A stretch of 64,000 nt of DNA from Synechococcus sp. CBW1107 (lineage in GTDB: Bacteria > Cyanobacteriota > Cyanobacteriia > PCC-6307 > Cyanobiaceae). The number at the start of each line of letters is the position of its first letter. Position 1 is the first letter of the stretch. This document shows, piece after piece, positions 8,298 through 17,468 of the stretch. The notes under the pieces were generated by a model that was not told the origin of the DNA, made no database searches, and worked only from the letters and a program-made list of their open reading frames with translations. The DNA is taken from the NCBI RefSeq assembly GCF_015841355.1, contig NZ_CP064908.1, positions 2,542,001 to 2,606,000 on the forward strand, in the 5' to 3' direction. Both the position numbers and the translations under genes were made by a program.

Positions 8298-8591
8298 ATG
8301 GCCGAACGCGAATCCCCCGTCAGTCCCATCCTGGCCAGTGCCGTCGCCGGGGCGGTCATCGGAGCCGCCGGTCTGGCCTGGTGGCTGCTGGCTGAAGCCG
8401 AGCGCCGCCGCCTGGCCCAGCGCCAGCGGCGCAGCCTCACCCTCTCGCGCCTGCAGGGGGGCTCCCGCGACGTCGGCGACGGCGAACGCAGGCCCCTGCT
8501 GGAACGTGAACTGCAGCACAAGGTCAATGAGCTGAACCGGGCCATCGAAGACGTGCGTCGGCAGCTGGAGACCCTCAGCCCTGAATCCTGA
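8298..8591 (+). CDS. Small membrane-anchored coiled-coil protein, unknown
   Basis: 97 residues from an ATG preceded by GGAGG at 8284. A Gly/Ala-rich membrane helix at about residues 11-31 is followed by a basic stretch (EAERRRLAQRQRRS) and a predicted helical C-terminus (LERELQHKVNELNRAIEDVRR) with heptad-like spacing, which suggests a coiled coil. No named family is recognised. It lies between the oxidase operon and ilvD on the same strand. Confidence 0.65.
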   Translation: MAERESPVSPILASAVAGAVIGAAGLAWWLLAEAERRRLAQRQRRSLTLSRLQGGSRDVGDGERRPLLERELQHKVNELNRAIEDVRRQLETLSPES

Positions 8592-8641
8592 GCCGCGGCA
8601 GCTCGCCTCGGTAGGTTGCTGGCGGTGCCACTGAAGGGTTC

Positions 8642-10312
8642 ATGCTCCGTTCCGCCGCCATCACCGCAGGCGTTCAGCGTTCTCCCAACCGGGCCATGTT
8701 GCGGGCCGTGGGCTTCGGCGATGGTGATTTCAACAAGCCGATCATCGGCATCGCCAACGGCTACAGCACGATCACGCCCTGCAACATCGGCCTGAACGAT
8801 CTGGCCCGTTGCGCCGAGGAGTCCGCCCGTCTGGCGGGGGCCATGCCTCAGATGTTCGGAACCATCACCGTCAGCGACGGCATCTCGATGGGCACCGAAG
8901 GGATGAAGTATTCCCTGGTGTCACGGGAGGTGATCGCCGACTCGATCGAAACCGCCTGCAACGCCCAGAGCATGGACGGCCTGCTGGCGATCGGCGGCTG
9001 TGACAAGAACATGCCCGGGGCGATGCTCGCCATGGCGCGCATGAACATCCCGGCGATCTTCGTGTACGGCGGCACGATCAAACCCGGCCGACTCGGCCCC
9101 TGCGACCTCACCGTGGTGAGTGCCTTCGAGGCGGTGGGTCAGTTCTCGGGCGGCCGCATCGATGAGGCGGAGCTGCTGGCGATCGAGAAGAACGCCTGCC
9201 CCGGCGCCGGCAGCTGCGGTGGCATGTTCACCGCCAACACGATGAGCTCGGCCTTCGAAGCCATGGGCCTGAGCCTGCCCGGCAGCTCCACCATGGCGGC
9301 CGAGGATCCGGAGAAGGCCGAAAGTGCTGCCCGCTCCGCCGAGGTGCTGGTGCGGGCCATCGAGGCGAACATCCGCCCCCGTGATCTGATCACCCGCGAG
9401 GCGATCGAGAATGCCATCAGCGTGATCATGGCGGTGGGAGGCTCCACCAACTCGGTGCTGCACCTGCTGGCGATCGCCCGCACTGCCGAGGTGCCGCTCA
9501 CGATCGATGATTTCGAAACCATCCGGCAGCGGGTGCCGGTGATCTGCGATCTCAAGCCCAGCGGTCGCTACGTGACGGTGGATCTGCACCGGGCCGGAGG
9601 GATCCCCCAGGTGATGAAACTGCTGCTCGACGCCGGCCTGCTCCACGGTGACTGCCGCACCATCGAGGGCCTCACGCTCAGGGAGGTGCTCGCCGAGGTG
9701 CCCAGCGAGCCTCCTGCCGATCAGGAGGTGATCCGGCCCCTCTCCAATCCGCTCTATGCCAAGGGACACCTGGCGATCCTCAAGGGCAACCTGGCCGAGG
9801 AAGGGGCCGTCGCCAAGATCAGTGGCGTCAAGACCCCGGTGATCACGGGGCCGGCCCGGGTGTTCGAGAGCGAGGAGAGCGCCCTGGAAGCCATCCTCGC
9901 GGGTGGGGTTCGCGCCGGCGATGTGGTGGTGGTCCGCTACGAGGGTCCCGTGGGCGGACCCGGGATGCGCGAGATGCTCTCCCCCACCGCGGCGATCGTG
10001 GGGCAGGGCCTGGGAGAGTCGGTGGCGCTGATCACCGACGGCCGCTTCAGCGGGGGTTCCTACGGCCTGGTGGTGGGCCACGTGGCCCCCGAAGCCGCCG
10101 TGGGCGGCACCATTGCCCTCGTGCAGGAGGGGGACAGCATCACCGTCGACGCACACCAGCTGCTGATTCAGCTCAACGTGGAACCGGCCGAGCTGGAACG
10201 GCGTCGCGAGGCCTGGGCGGCACCCGAGCCCCGCTATCGCACGGGTGTGCTGGGCAAGTACGCCCGTCTGGTGAGCAGCAGCAGCCTGGGAGCGGTCACC
10301 GATCAGGGCTGA
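8642..10312 (+). CDS. ilvD: Dihydroxy-acid dehydratase
   Basis: 556-residue enzyme of branched-chain amino acid and pantothenate synthesis that dehydrates 2,3-dihydroxy-isovalerate and -methylvalerate to the 2-oxo acids. Iron-sulfur cluster cysteines are visible in [10 protein letters not shown] and [16 protein letters not shown]. The C-terminal motif GGPGMREML, followed by [12 protein letters not shown], is typical of IlvD/Edd. Length is normal for the family. The gene appears monocistronic; its last 17 bases overlap the convergent unknown gene. Confidence 0.96.
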   Translation: MLRSAAITAGVQRSPNRAMLRAVGFGDGDFNKPIIGIANGYSTITPCNIGLNDLARCAEESARLAGAMPQMFGTITVSDGISMGTEGMKYSLVSREVIADSIETACNAQSMDGLLAIGGCDKNMPGAMLAMARMNIPAIFVYGGTIKPGRLGPCDLTVVSAFEAVGQFSGGRIDEAELLAIEKNACPGAGSCGGMFTANTMSSAFEAMGLSLPGSSTMAAEDPEKAESAARSAEVLVRAIEANIRPRDLITREAIENAISVIMAVGGSTNSVLHLLAIARTAEVPLTIDDFETIRQRVPVICDLKPSGRYVTVDLHRAGGIPQVMKLLLDAGLLHGDCRTIEGLTLREVLAEVPSEPPADQEVIRPLSNPLYAKGHLAILKGNLAEEGAVAKISGVKTPVITGPARVFESEESALEAILAGGVRAGDVVVVRYEGPVGGPGMREMLSPTAAIVGQGLGESVALITDGRFSGGSYGLVVGHVAPEAAVGGTIALVQEGDSITVDAHQLLIQLNVEPAELERRREAWAAPEPRYRTGVLGKYARLVSSSSLGAVTDQG

Positions 10313-10730
10313 GCAGAGCCCGCAGCCGCCGGGCCAGGGCTTCCAGCGCCGCACCGTCGGCAGGCCGCTCGCAGCGCTGGCCACTGTCACCATCCATCCA
10401 GACCGGGTGGTGGCCGTGCCAGAGCATGGGCTGATCCGTTTGCTCAGGCCAGCTCAGCATCAGGTGCAGATCCTCTCCGCTGCGGTAGATCTCCAGCTCG
10501 ATGTCGTCGCGCTCCGCCCGCTCACCATCCGCCCGGCGGCAAAGCAGCCGCAGGGTGCACTCCTCCTCGCCCGACTCGGCTTCAGCGCCCGGCGAGATCA
10601 GCTCAGGTCCTCCGGAGCTGATCACCACCGCGTGGCGGTGGGGTTTCAAGCAGAGATCAGCTGCAGCCGCCACCCGCCTGAGCAGATCGTTGGGGCCGGG
10701 CCCATCAACGGCTTCGCTCAGGCTCTCCAC
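10296..10730 (-). CDS. Conserved-looking protein of unknown function, last gene of the pgl operon
   Basis: 144 residues. The frame is open back to 10805, but a GTG at 10730 lies one base after the stop of the CIA30 gene (TGA-G-GTG), which makes it the likely start. The protein is soluble and mildly acidic, with a central [14 protein letters not shown] strand-like segment, the stretch [19 protein letters not shown], and an Ala/Leu/Arg helix at the C-terminus ([12 protein letters not shown]). I recognise no domain. Its position suggests expression with gnd-pgl. Confidence 0.55.
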   Translation of the reverse strand: MESLSEAVDGPGPNDLLRRVAAAADLCLKPHRHAVVISSGGPELISPGAEAESGEEECTLRLLCRRADGERAERDDIELEIYRSGEDLHLMLSWPEQTDQPMLWHGHHPVWMDGDSGQRCERPADGAALEALARRLRALLSPDR

Positions 10731-10731
10731 C

Positions 10732-11304
10732 TCAGGGAACGGCCCGGATCGCCTCCACGCCCAGGCGCAGGGCACCGGCGCGGAAGCCGGGGTTGGGCCG
10801 GCCATCGTCGCCGAATTTCGAGTGCAGGATCTGCAGCCGGGTGATCCGGCTGGGATCGAAGCGCAGCAGCGGCAGGGTCATCGGCTGGGCCCGCACCGAG
10901 GCTTTCAGTTGCTCGAAGGGGATCTCCACCGTGGTGAGGCCCTCGGGGTTGGTGGCGAACTCGCTGACCCAGCGCAGCCCCCCCGGGATCAGCTCGGTGA
11001 GGCCTGCCACCCCATCGGCGCAGGCCACCGCCAGCTTGTAGCGCCGCCCGTCGCCGCGCAGATCGAGCTGGAGCGCCCGGTAGCCGCTCAGATCCAGGGG
11101 CGGTGAGAACAGCGGGGAGCGGCAGCTCACGAAGCCGCCCCCGGTTTCGATCACCTCCGCCTCCAGCACCAGCCCCGATGGCCCGCTGCGGCAGACGCCG
11201 CTGCTGCGTCCGCCCATGATGGTGTCGTTGAGCGCCAGCCAGCCGCTGAAGCCATCACCGCTCACCACCAGTAGGGGTGCCACCATCAGGGCCAGCTCGA
11301 TCAC
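10732..11304 (-). CDS. CIA30-family protein
   Basis: 190 residues matching the CIA30 domain (complex I intermediate-associated protein 30, a jelly-roll fold): LNDTIMGGRSSG near the N-terminus, then a YRALQLDLRGDGRRYKLAV strand pair, and C-terminal RFDPSRITRLQILHSKFG. In mitochondria CIA30 assists complex I assembly; cyanobacterial homologues have been loosely linked to NDH-1 or to carbohydrate-like binding folds, without proof here. Its start overlaps the pgl stop (ATGA), so it is translationally coupled to the oxidative pentose phosphate genes. Confidence 0.75.
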   Translation of the reverse strand: MIELALMVAPLLVVSGDGFSGWLALNDTIMGGRSSGVCRSGPSGLVLEAEVIETGGGFVSCRSPLFSPPLDLSGYRALQLDLRGDGRRYKLAVACADGVAGLTELIPGGLRWVSEFATNPEGLTTVEIPFEQLKASVRAQPMTLPLLRFDPSRITRLQILHSKFGDDGRPNPGFRAGALRLGVEAIRAVP

Positions 11305-12032
11305 TCCTCCAAGCCTGCCGCAGCGGCGGCATCGGCGAGGATCAACACAGGCTGGCGTGGACTCACCAGGCGGGCCGGCGTGCGCTCGGGTGATTCCTCG
11401 GGATCGAGCAGACGCCGCAGCGCCTGCTGTTTGCCTGCCCCACTCACCAGGAAGAGCACCTGGCGCGCGGCGCTCAGCACCGGTGCGGTGAGGGTGACCC
11501 GGGGAAGCCCCTTGCCCTCGCTCACCGTGGCCTCCCGGTCGATCACCGTGGTGGCTGGGGTGCCGGGAAACAGGGAGGCCGTGTGGCCGTCATCCCCCAG
11601 ACCCAGCAGCACCAGATCGAAGATCGGTGGGTTCCCCGGGCAGAGCCTGGCCACCGTGGCGGCATAGGCCACGGCGCTGGCTTCCGGGGTCTCCAGATCG
11701 GTGGGCACCGGCTGGAAGCGCGCCTCGGAGCCCGGGGCTTCCGCCAGCAGGGTCTGATGCAGCATCAGGGCGTTGCTGGAGGGGTCGTCGGCCGCCACCC
11801 AGCGTTCATCCCCCAGCAGCACATCCACCCGCTGCCAGGGCAGCCGCTCCCGTCCCAGCAGCCGGTAGGCGGCGGCGGGGGTGCCGCCACCCGCCAGGGC
11901 GATCTGGGCCCGGTCCCGCTGGGCCAGGGCCAGATCGATGCAGGCGGCGATGGTCTCGGCGGTGCGCCGGGCCAGCTCCTCAGCATCGGCGGCCACTTCG
12001 ATCCGGTATCTGGCCGGTGGTTGGCTGCGCAT
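11301..12032 (-). CDS. pgl: 6-phosphogluconolactonase
   Basis: 243 residues. Hydrolyses 6-phosphogluconolactone to 6-phosphogluconate in the oxidative pentose phosphate pathway. Motifs: IALAGGGTPAAAYRLL, the VDVLLGDERWV segment with the conserved Asp-Glu-Arg, and LVLLGLGDDGHTASLFPGT. The ATG at 12032 overlaps the gnd stop as TGATG, so gnd and pgl, consecutive enzymes of one pathway, are coupled. The stop overlaps the CIA30 start (ATGA). Confidence 0.94.
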   Translation of the reverse strand: MRSQPPARYRIEVAADAEELARRTAETIAACIDLALAQRDRAQIALAGGGTPAAAYRLLGRERLPWQRVDVLLGDERWVAADDPSSNALMLHQTLLAEAPGSEARFQPVPTDLETPEASAVAYAATVARLCPGNPPIFDLVLLGLGDDGHTASLFPGTPATTVIDREATVSEGKGLPRVTLTAPVLSAARQVLFLVSGAGKQQALRRLLDPEESPERTPARLVSPRQPVLILADAAAAAGLEE

Positions 12033-13447
12033 CAGAGCCACTCGGTGTGGAAGCTGCCTTCGCGGTCCACCCGTTGGTAGGTGTGGGCGCCGAAGCAGTC
12101 GCGCATGGCCTGGAGCAGGTTCTGGGGCAGCCGCGCCGTGCGGTAGCTGTCGATGTAATCGAGGGTGCTGCTCAGGCAGGGCACGGGAATGCCCGCCAGG
12201 GCCGCACCCGCCACCACCTGTCGCAGGCCCGGCAGCCGCGCGTTCACCTGGTCGGCGAACCAGGGATCCATCATCAGATTGGCCAGATCCGGGTTGGCGT
12301 CGTAGGCGTTCTGGATCCGCTGCAGCAGCCTGGCGCGAATGATGCAGCCCCCCTTCCAGATCTGGGCGATCGCCGAGAGGTTGAGGTTGTAGTCGTGCAG
12401 GCCGGAGGCCTCCACCATCAGGGCCATGCCCTGGGCGTAGCTGGCGATGCAGGCCAGCGTGATGGCATCGCGCAGGGCCGGCATGCCCTCGGCCGGATCG
12501 CCCAGCGCCACGGCCACCGCCTCCGGGCCGGGAATCACAGCGGCGGCCGCCTGGCGCTCGGCATGCAGGGAGCTCATCACCCGGCCGTTGAGGGCCGCGT
12601 AGATGGTGGGCACGGGCACCCCCATCTCCAGGGCGCTCACCACCGTCCACAGGCCGGTTCCCTTCTGGCCGGCCACATCGAGGATCTTCTCCACCAGATC
12701 GCCGCCATCCTCGGGATCGCGGGTGCGCAGGCAGACCTCGGTGATCTCCACCAGGTAGGAGGAGAGCTCCTCCAGCTGGTTCCAGCCGTCGAACACGTCG
12801 GCCATCGCCAGGCCATCCATGCCGGCGCTGCGCTTCATCAGGTCGTAGGCCTCCACCAGGATCTGCTCGATCCCGTACTCGATCCCGTTATGGACGGTCT
12901 TGACGAAATGGCCGGCACCGCCGGGGCCGATGTAGGTGACGCAGGGCCCGTCCTCGACCTGGGCGGCCATCTTGCGCACCAGCCCCTCGATCGCGTCGTA
13001 GGCGGCCTTGGTGCCTCCGGGCATCATGCTCGGCCCCTCCAGGGCCCCCTTGGCGCCGCCGGAGACCCCCATGCCGATGTAGCCGAAGCTCTGGCTTTCC
13101 AGCTCCTTCACACGCCGTTCCGTGTCGGTGTAAAGGGAATTGCCGCCGTCGATCAGCAGATCGCCGTCCTCCAGCAGAGGGGAGATCTGGGCGATCATGG
13201 CGTCGATCGGTTCGCCCGCCTTGATCATCATCAGGATGCGGCGGGGGCGTTCCAGAGCCCCGACGAACTCCTCGAGGGTGTGGGCCCCGATGATGTTCAG
13301 TCCGGCGGCCCGGCCATTCAGAAAGTCTTCGGTCTTGGCGTAGGTGCGGTTGAAGACGACGCTGGAGTACCCGTTGCGTTCAGCGTTCAGGACCAGGTTC
13401 TCGCCCATCACTCCGAGGCCGATCAGGCCGAAGTGTGCTTTGCTCAT
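12032..13447 (-). CDS. gnd: 6-phosphogluconate dehydrogenase (decarboxylating)
   Basis: 471 residues, usual length. Converts 6-phosphogluconate to ribulose 5-phosphate with reduction of NADP. The N-terminal Rossmann motif GLIGLGVMGENL (residues 7-18), the active-site GVSGGAKGALEGPSMMPGG region, and GGAGHFVKTVHNGIEYG with the catalytic Lys/His are all present. Produces NADPH in the dark, with the downstream coupled pgl supplying its substrate. About 112 bases separate it from glgC upstream. Confidence 0.97.
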   Translation of the reverse strand: MSKAHFGLIGLGVMGENLVLNAERNGYSSVVFNRTYAKTEDFLNGRAAGLNIIGAHTLEEFVGALERPRRILMMIKAGEPIDAMIAQISPLLEDGDLLIDGGNSLYTDTERRVKELESQSFGYIGMGVSGGAKGALEGPSMMPGGTKAAYDAIEGLVRKMAAQVEDGPCVTYIGPGGAGHFVKTVHNGIEYGIEQILVEAYDLMKRSAGMDGLAMADVFDGWNQLEELSSYLVEITEVCLRTRDPEDGGDLVEKILDVAGQKGTGLWTVVSALEMGVPVPTIYAALNGRVMSSLHAERQAAAAVIPGPEAVAVALGDPAEGMPALRDAITLACIASYAQGMALMVEASGLHDYNLNLSAIAQIWKGGCIIRARLLQRIQNAYDANPDLANLMMDPWFADQVNARLPGLRQVVAGAALAGIPVPCLSSTLDYIDSYRTARLPQNLLQAMRDCFGAHTYQRVDREGSFHTEWL

Positions 13448-13559
13448 GAGAAGTTGGCGTGCAGGCCGTGCGGCCTCAGTGTGGCCTTGAGCCTGCCGGA
13501 ACGCCGTTGACCCGGGCTCTGTGTCAGCAAGCGCTCAGATCGGCGGGTGAGCCGGCGGT

Positions 13560-14855
13560 TCAGATCACGGTGCCGTCGGCGATGCTGGCGTTCTTCTCCA
13601 CCACCACGATGCCGTTGCGGATGTAGTAGCCCAGCTCGGGGCGATCGGCCTCCTCGATCCCGTCCTTGTTGACGATCGTGACGTTGCGCCCGATGCGGAC
13701 ATTCTTGTCGAGGATTGCCCGACGCACGGTGGTGCCGCGGCCCACGCCCACCGGGATGCCGCCCCGTTCGCGCAGCACGGCCCGCTCCTCACTGGATTCG
13801 AAGAAGTCGGCCCCCATCACCAGGGTGTCCTGCAGGACGACCTCCCCTTCGATGCGGGAGCGCACTCCGAGCACGCAATGGTGAATGCTGCAGTTCTGGA
13901 GAAGCGATCCCTCGCCGATGATCGACTGGGTGACCTGGGCATCCAGTAGTTTGCTGGGCGGCAGGTAGCGAGGCCTGGTGTAGATCGGGAACTTCTCGTC
14001 GTAGAAGGAGAAGGCCGGTTTCGGTTGGTCGGTCAGGGCCAGGTTGGCCTCATAGAAGGCCCCGATCGTGCCGATGTCCTCCCAGTAATCGTCGAAGAGG
14101 TAGGCCCTGAGATTGTCACCCTGGCCCAGGGCGGTGGGAATGATCTCCTTGCCGAAATCGGTGGAGCCGGGATTCTGCGCCAGCAGATCGAAGAGCGTGT
14201 CGCGGCTGAAGACGTAGATGCCCATGGAGGCCAGGTAGGGGCGGCGGGCGGCCTCGGCATCCGCCAGTCCCAGACGGGCGGTGTCCACTTTCATCGCCTC
14301 AAGGGCGGCGCCCTTGGGTTTCTCGGAGAATTCACGGATGCGCCCGTCGACGTCTGTGCGCATCAGCCCGAACCCTTCGGCCTGCGCGGCATCCACCGGC
14401 AGGGCTCCCACCGTGAGGTCGGCGCCGGACTGGATGTGGTGATCCACGAAACGGCTGTAATCCATCCGGTACAGCTGATCGCCGGAGAGGATCAGGTATT
14501 GATCCACGTCCCATTCCTGGAACAGCCACTGGTATTTGCGCACGGCATCGGCGGTGCCTTCGAACCAGGTGGGGCTGTCGGGGGTCTGCTGGGCGGCCAG
14601 CACTTCGACGAACCCTTGCCCGAAGCCGGCGGAGAGGTTGTAACTCTGCGTGAGGTGCCGGTTCAGGGAGGCACTGTTGAACTGCGTGAGCACGTAGATC
14701 TTGTTGATCCCCGAGTTGATGCAGTTGCTGATGGGGATATCGATCAGGCGATACTTGCCGGCCAGCGGTACAGCCGGCTTGGCCCGCATCTTGGTGAGGG
14801 GGTAGAGCCGGGTGCCGGCGCCTCCGCCGAGAATGATCGCCAGAACCCGCTTCAT
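13560..14855 (-). CDS. glgC: Glucose-1-phosphate adenylyltransferase (ADP-glucose pyrophosphorylase)
   Basis: 431 residues. Makes ADP-glucose for glycogen synthesis; cyanobacterial enzymes are allosterically activated by 3-phosphoglycerate. The catalytic N-terminus [15 protein letters not shown], the substrate region [15 protein letters not shown], the FSEKPKG motif, and a C-terminal left-handed-helix domain ([14 protein letters not shown]) are all visible. I choose ATG 14855, whose A is also the last base of the preceding 40-codon ORF stop (TGATG); a GTG one codon upstream is possible. GGAGG lies about ten bases upstream. Confidence 0.96.
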   Translation of the reverse strand: MKRVLAIILGGGAGTRLYPLTKMRAKPAVPLAGKYRLIDIPISNCINSGINKIYVLTQFNSASLNRHLTQSYNLSAGFGQGFVEVLAAQQTPDSPTWFEGTADAVRKYQWLFQEWDVDQYLILSGDQLYRMDYSRFVDHHIQSGADLTVGALPVDAAQAEGFGLMRTDVDGRIREFSEKPKGAALEAMKVDTARLGLADAEAARRPYLASMGIYVFSRDTLFDLLAQNPGSTDFGKEIIPTALGQGDNLRAYLFDDYWEDIGTIGAFYEANLALTDQPKPAFSFYDEKFPIYTRPRYLPPSKLLDAQVTQSIIGEGSLLQNCSIHHCVLGVRSRIEGEVVLQDTLVMGADFFESSEERAVLRERGGIPVGVGRGTTVRRAILDKNVRIGRNVTIVNKDGIEEADRPELGYYIRNGIVVVEKNASIADGTVI

Positions 14856-14977
14856 CACTGCCCTCCGAGACTGCTGCCGTCAGCGTGGGTGCACCGTACC
14901 GGATCGGGTGCCTCCAGAAGCCCGTACGCCAGGGCTGAACACAAAAACGTGGCGAGCCGCTGTAGCTCCGGCGACAT
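14855..14977 (-). CDS. Candidate 40-residue small protein coupled on both sides (hemA-glgC)
   Basis: A 40-codon reading frame that exactly fills the gap between hemA and glgC. Its ATG at 14977 shares a base with the hemA stop (TGATG), and its stop at 14855-14857 shares a base with the glgC ATG (TGATG). The sequence starts [20 protein letters not shown] and continues [20 protein letters not shown]: one amphipathic or hydrophobic helix, two Cys residues and a polar tail. No family is recognised. The double overlap is directly visible. Whether it encodes a working protein or only relays ribosomes into glgC is unknown. Confidence 0.45.
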   Translation of the reverse strand: MSPELQRLATFLCSALAYGLLEAPDPVRCTHADGSSLGGQ

Positions 14978-16287
14978 CAGCTGTCCTCGTCCTCTCCGTC
15001 GAGGGCAAAGAGCTGATGCAGCACCTGCATCGCCTGGTGGCGCTGCTGGCGGGGCTGGGGTGCCCGAAGGTTGGTGACCGGGCTGTGCAGGATCTTGTTG
15101 ATGATGCCCTTGCTCAGGGCCTCCACCACCTTGCGCTCCCGCACCGAGAGATCGGGACCCATCCGGCTGAGGGCCTTCTGCAGTTCCTGCTCGCGGATCT
15201 GTTCCAGCTGCTGGCGCAGGCGGTTGAGGGTGGGCACCGCCTCCAGTCCGTCCCACCATTCCAGGAACTGACGGGCCTCCTCCTGCAGCAGCCCTTCGGC
15301 CTCCACGGCGATGTCCCGGCGGGCCTCCTGGTTGCGGGTCACCACCTCCTGGAGATCGTCGACGTCGAAGGCGTCAACACCGACGAGCTGCTCCACGTCG
15401 GCGCTGATGTTGCGCGGCACACCGATGTCGATGAGCATCAGCGAGGAGCGACGGTTGAGGCCGCTGAGCCTGGCGGCGTCGATGATCGGCTCGTCCGCCG
15501 CGGTGCTGGTGAAGACCAGGGAACAGGTGCTCAGGCAGTGATCGAGGTCGCTCAGCGGGCGGCACTGGACGGGGAAATCAGGGAAATCGGCAGCCAGGGC
15601 CTCGGCACGTTCCGGCGTGCGATTGAGCAGCACCAGGCCGCGGCAGCCCTTGGCCTGAAGGTGCTGCAGCAGCAGACGGGCCATGCGCCCGGCCCCCACC
15701 ACCGCCACCTGTTCCTGATCCAGTGGCACGAGCTCATCGAGGCCCCTGGCCTGGCCCACCTTGAGCTGGGCCAGCTCCACGGCGGCGGAGCTGATCGAGA
15801 CAGCACCGGTGCCGAGGTTGGTTTCGCTGCGCACCCGTTTGCCGGTGCTCACCGCCTGGTTGAGCAGGCGGTTGAGAATCGGTCCGATCGAGCCGTGTTC
15901 CTGGCCCAGGCGCACCATCTTCTTCACCTGGGAGAGGATCTGACCCTCACCCAGCACGAGGCTGTCGAGGCCGGCGGCCACCCGCAACAGGTGCGCCACC
16001 GCCTCCTCGTGGTGGTAGGTGAACAGGTGGGGCGTGAGCTCCCCGAAGTCGAGCCCGGAGTGCTGGCTCAGGAAGGCACCCACGGCATGGATCCCCTGTT
16101 CGGGGCTGCGCAGCAGGGTGTAGATCTCGAGCCGGTTGCAGGTGCTGAGGATGGAAGCCTCGAGCACCTGGGAGTCCCCGCGCAGATTCTGGAGGGATTC
16201 CTCCATGGTCTGCTCGGGGATGCTCAGTCGCTCCCGGATCTCGACCGGAGCCGTGCGGTGGCTGAGGCCGACGACGGCGATGTGCAT
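14977..16287 (-). CDS. hemA: Glutamyl-tRNA reductase
   Basis: 436 residues. First committed enzyme of 5-aminolevulinate synthesis for chlorophyll, bilin and haem: reduces glutamyl-tRNA(Glu) with NADPH to glutamate semialdehyde. The N-terminus GLSHRTAPVEIRERL, the catalytic Cys50 in STCNRLEIY, the GQILSQVKKM segment, the NADPH-domain VVGAGRMARLLLQHL and the C-terminal dimerisation helices are all present. The start is 10 bases after the glpX stop, so it is co-transcribed with the Calvin-cycle phosphatase. Ends in an acidic tail. Confidence 0.96.
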   Translation of the reverse strand: MHIAVVGLSHRTAPVEIRERLSIPEQTMEESLQNLRGDSQVLEASILSTCNRLEIYTLLRSPEQGIHAVGAFLSQHSGLDFGELTPHLFTYHHEEAVAHLLRVAAGLDSLVLGEGQILSQVKKMVRLGQEHGSIGPILNRLLNQAVSTGKRVRSETNLGTGAVSISSAAVELAQLKVGQARGLDELVPLDQEQVAVVGAGRMARLLLQHLQAKGCRGLVLLNRTPERAEALAADFPDFPVQCRPLSDLDHCLSTCSLVFTSTAADEPIIDAARLSGLNRRSSLMLIDIGVPRNISADVEQLVGVDAFDVDDLQEVVTRNQEARRDIAVEAEGLLQEEARQFLEWWDGLEAVPTLNRLRQQLEQIREQELQKALSRMGPDLSVRERKVVEALSKGIINKILHSPVTNLRAPQPRQQRHQAMQVLHQLFALDGEDEDS

Positions 16288-16297
16288 GGGAGGGTGC

Positions 16298-17302
16298 TCA
16301 GCGCAGGGCGACGCTCTTGGCGCCGGGCTTGATGTGGATCGTGTCGGTGAAGCGGGCCGTGGTGTCGAGGGAGCTGATGATCAGGCTGCTGGTGCGGGTG
16401 CAGTCTCGCTCGAACACCACACCCTTGAACAGCAGGCCCGGGGTGATCCCGCTGCCGGCGAAGACAACGTTCTCACCGGAAGCGAGCTCCTCGGCTTCAT
16501 AGACCTTGTCGATGTCGGTGATGCCCATCGAGTTCAGCCGCTCGATGTTGCCTTCCTTGGTGTAGTCGGCCCACTCGCTGGTCTGGGCGATGGCGGGGTC
16601 ATACACCAGCTGTCCCTGGAAGTGGCCGCCGAGGCAGCGCAGCGCCGCCGCGGAGATCACCCCCTCGGGGGCGGCGCCGATGCCCATCAGGCAGTGGGTG
16701 CCGGTGCCGGCGAAACCGCAGGCGATCGCTGCCTGCACGTCCCCGTCACTGATCGGCTTCACCCGGGCGCCGGTGGCCCGGATCTCGGCGATCAGATCCT
16801 TGTGGCGGGCGCGGTCCATCACAACGATCACCAGGTCGCTGGCGGGCATGCCCAGGCACTCGCTCAGGATGGCGATGTTCTCGGTGGCGCTCTTGCGGAT
16901 GTCCACCTTGCCCTTGGCGGCCGGGGGCGCGGCCAGCTTCTTCATGTAGAAGTCGGGGGCGTTGAAGAGTCCGCCGCGGTCCGAGGCGGCGAGCACCGCC
17001 ATCGAGCCGTCCTGGGCGTTGGCGCAGAGATTGGTGCCTTCGCAGGGATCCACGGCGAAATCGACACCGGGGCCTGTGCCGCTGCCCACTTCCTCGCCGA
17101 TGTAGAGCATCGGGGCCTCATCCCGCTCACCCTCGCCGATCACGATCCGGCCCTGCATGGCGATGGAGCCCATGCGGGTGCGCATCGCCTCGACGGCGGC
17201 GGCATCGGCCTCATCTTTCTTCCCGAGTCCGGTGAGGTGGGCGGAGGCGATGGCGGCCTGCTCAACGACTTCGAGCAGTTCCTGAATGAGGGTGCGATCC
17301 AC
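16298..17302 (-). CDS. glpX: Class II fructose-1,6-/sedoheptulose-1,7-bisphosphatase
   Basis: 334 residues from GTG 17302 ([17 protein letters not shown]), chosen because the upstream codons are unlike the family. GlpX-type phosphatase which in cyanobacteria hydrolyses both fructose-1,6- and sedoheptulose-1,7-bisphosphate in the Calvin cycle. Metal-site motifs: [28 protein letters not shown], and [16 protein letters not shown]. It heads the minus-strand array into hemA and glgC, and is divergent from rpe across about 165 bases that probably hold both promoters. Confidence 0.95.
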   Translation of the reverse strand: MDRTLIQELLEVVEQAAIASAHLTGLGKKDEADAAAVEAMRTRMGSIAMQGRIVIGEGERDEAPMLYIGEEVGSGTGPGVDFAVDPCEGTNLCANAQDGSMAVLAASDRGGLFNAPDFYMKKLAAPPAAKGKVDIRKSATENIAILSECLGMPASDLVIVVMDRARHKDLIAEIRATGARVKPISDGDVQAAIACGFAGTGTHCLMGIGAAPEGVISAAALRCLGGHFQGQLVYDPAIAQTSEWADYTKEGNIERLNSMGITDIDKVYEAEELASGENVVFAGSGITPGLLFKGVVFERDCTRTSSLIISSLDTTARFTDTIHIKPGAKSVALR

Positions 17303-17429
17303 GACGGTCCGGCAGGGGGGAGAGAAGGCGTCAGCAGAAAGACAGGCAGACCAGCTGCGGCAAGGTCTTTCCGACAAGAAGCGGGCGTCACTGTATCAGC
17401 GCCTCGCGAGACCCCTCTCCACGCGTTCC

Positions 17430-17435
17430 TACAAT
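17430..17435 (+). promoter_or_regulatory. Possible -10 element (TACAAT) for rpe
   Basis: TACAAT lies 33 bases upstream of the rpe ATG in the glpX-rpe intergenic region and is close to the sigma-70 consensus TATAAT. No convincing -35 hexamer is visible about 17 bases upstream (cyanobacterial promoters often lack one), so this is only a candidate. Confidence 0.3.
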
Positions 17436-17468
17436 CCATGGGCTCCCTCGCCCCCGGTGGCCCCAACC

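Noticed and set aside
11627-13510. Long plus-strand reading frame opposite gnd and pgl
   Set aside because: Low-complexity Gly/Ala/His/Gln-rich translation with no domain, fully antisense to two clear enzymes; such antisense frames are expected at this GC content.
13448-13559. Another small coupled ORF between glgC and gnd, as in hemA-glgC
   Set aside because: No reading frame joins the glgC stop to the gnd start; stops occur in the relevant frames, so the gap is more likely a promoter or leader region.
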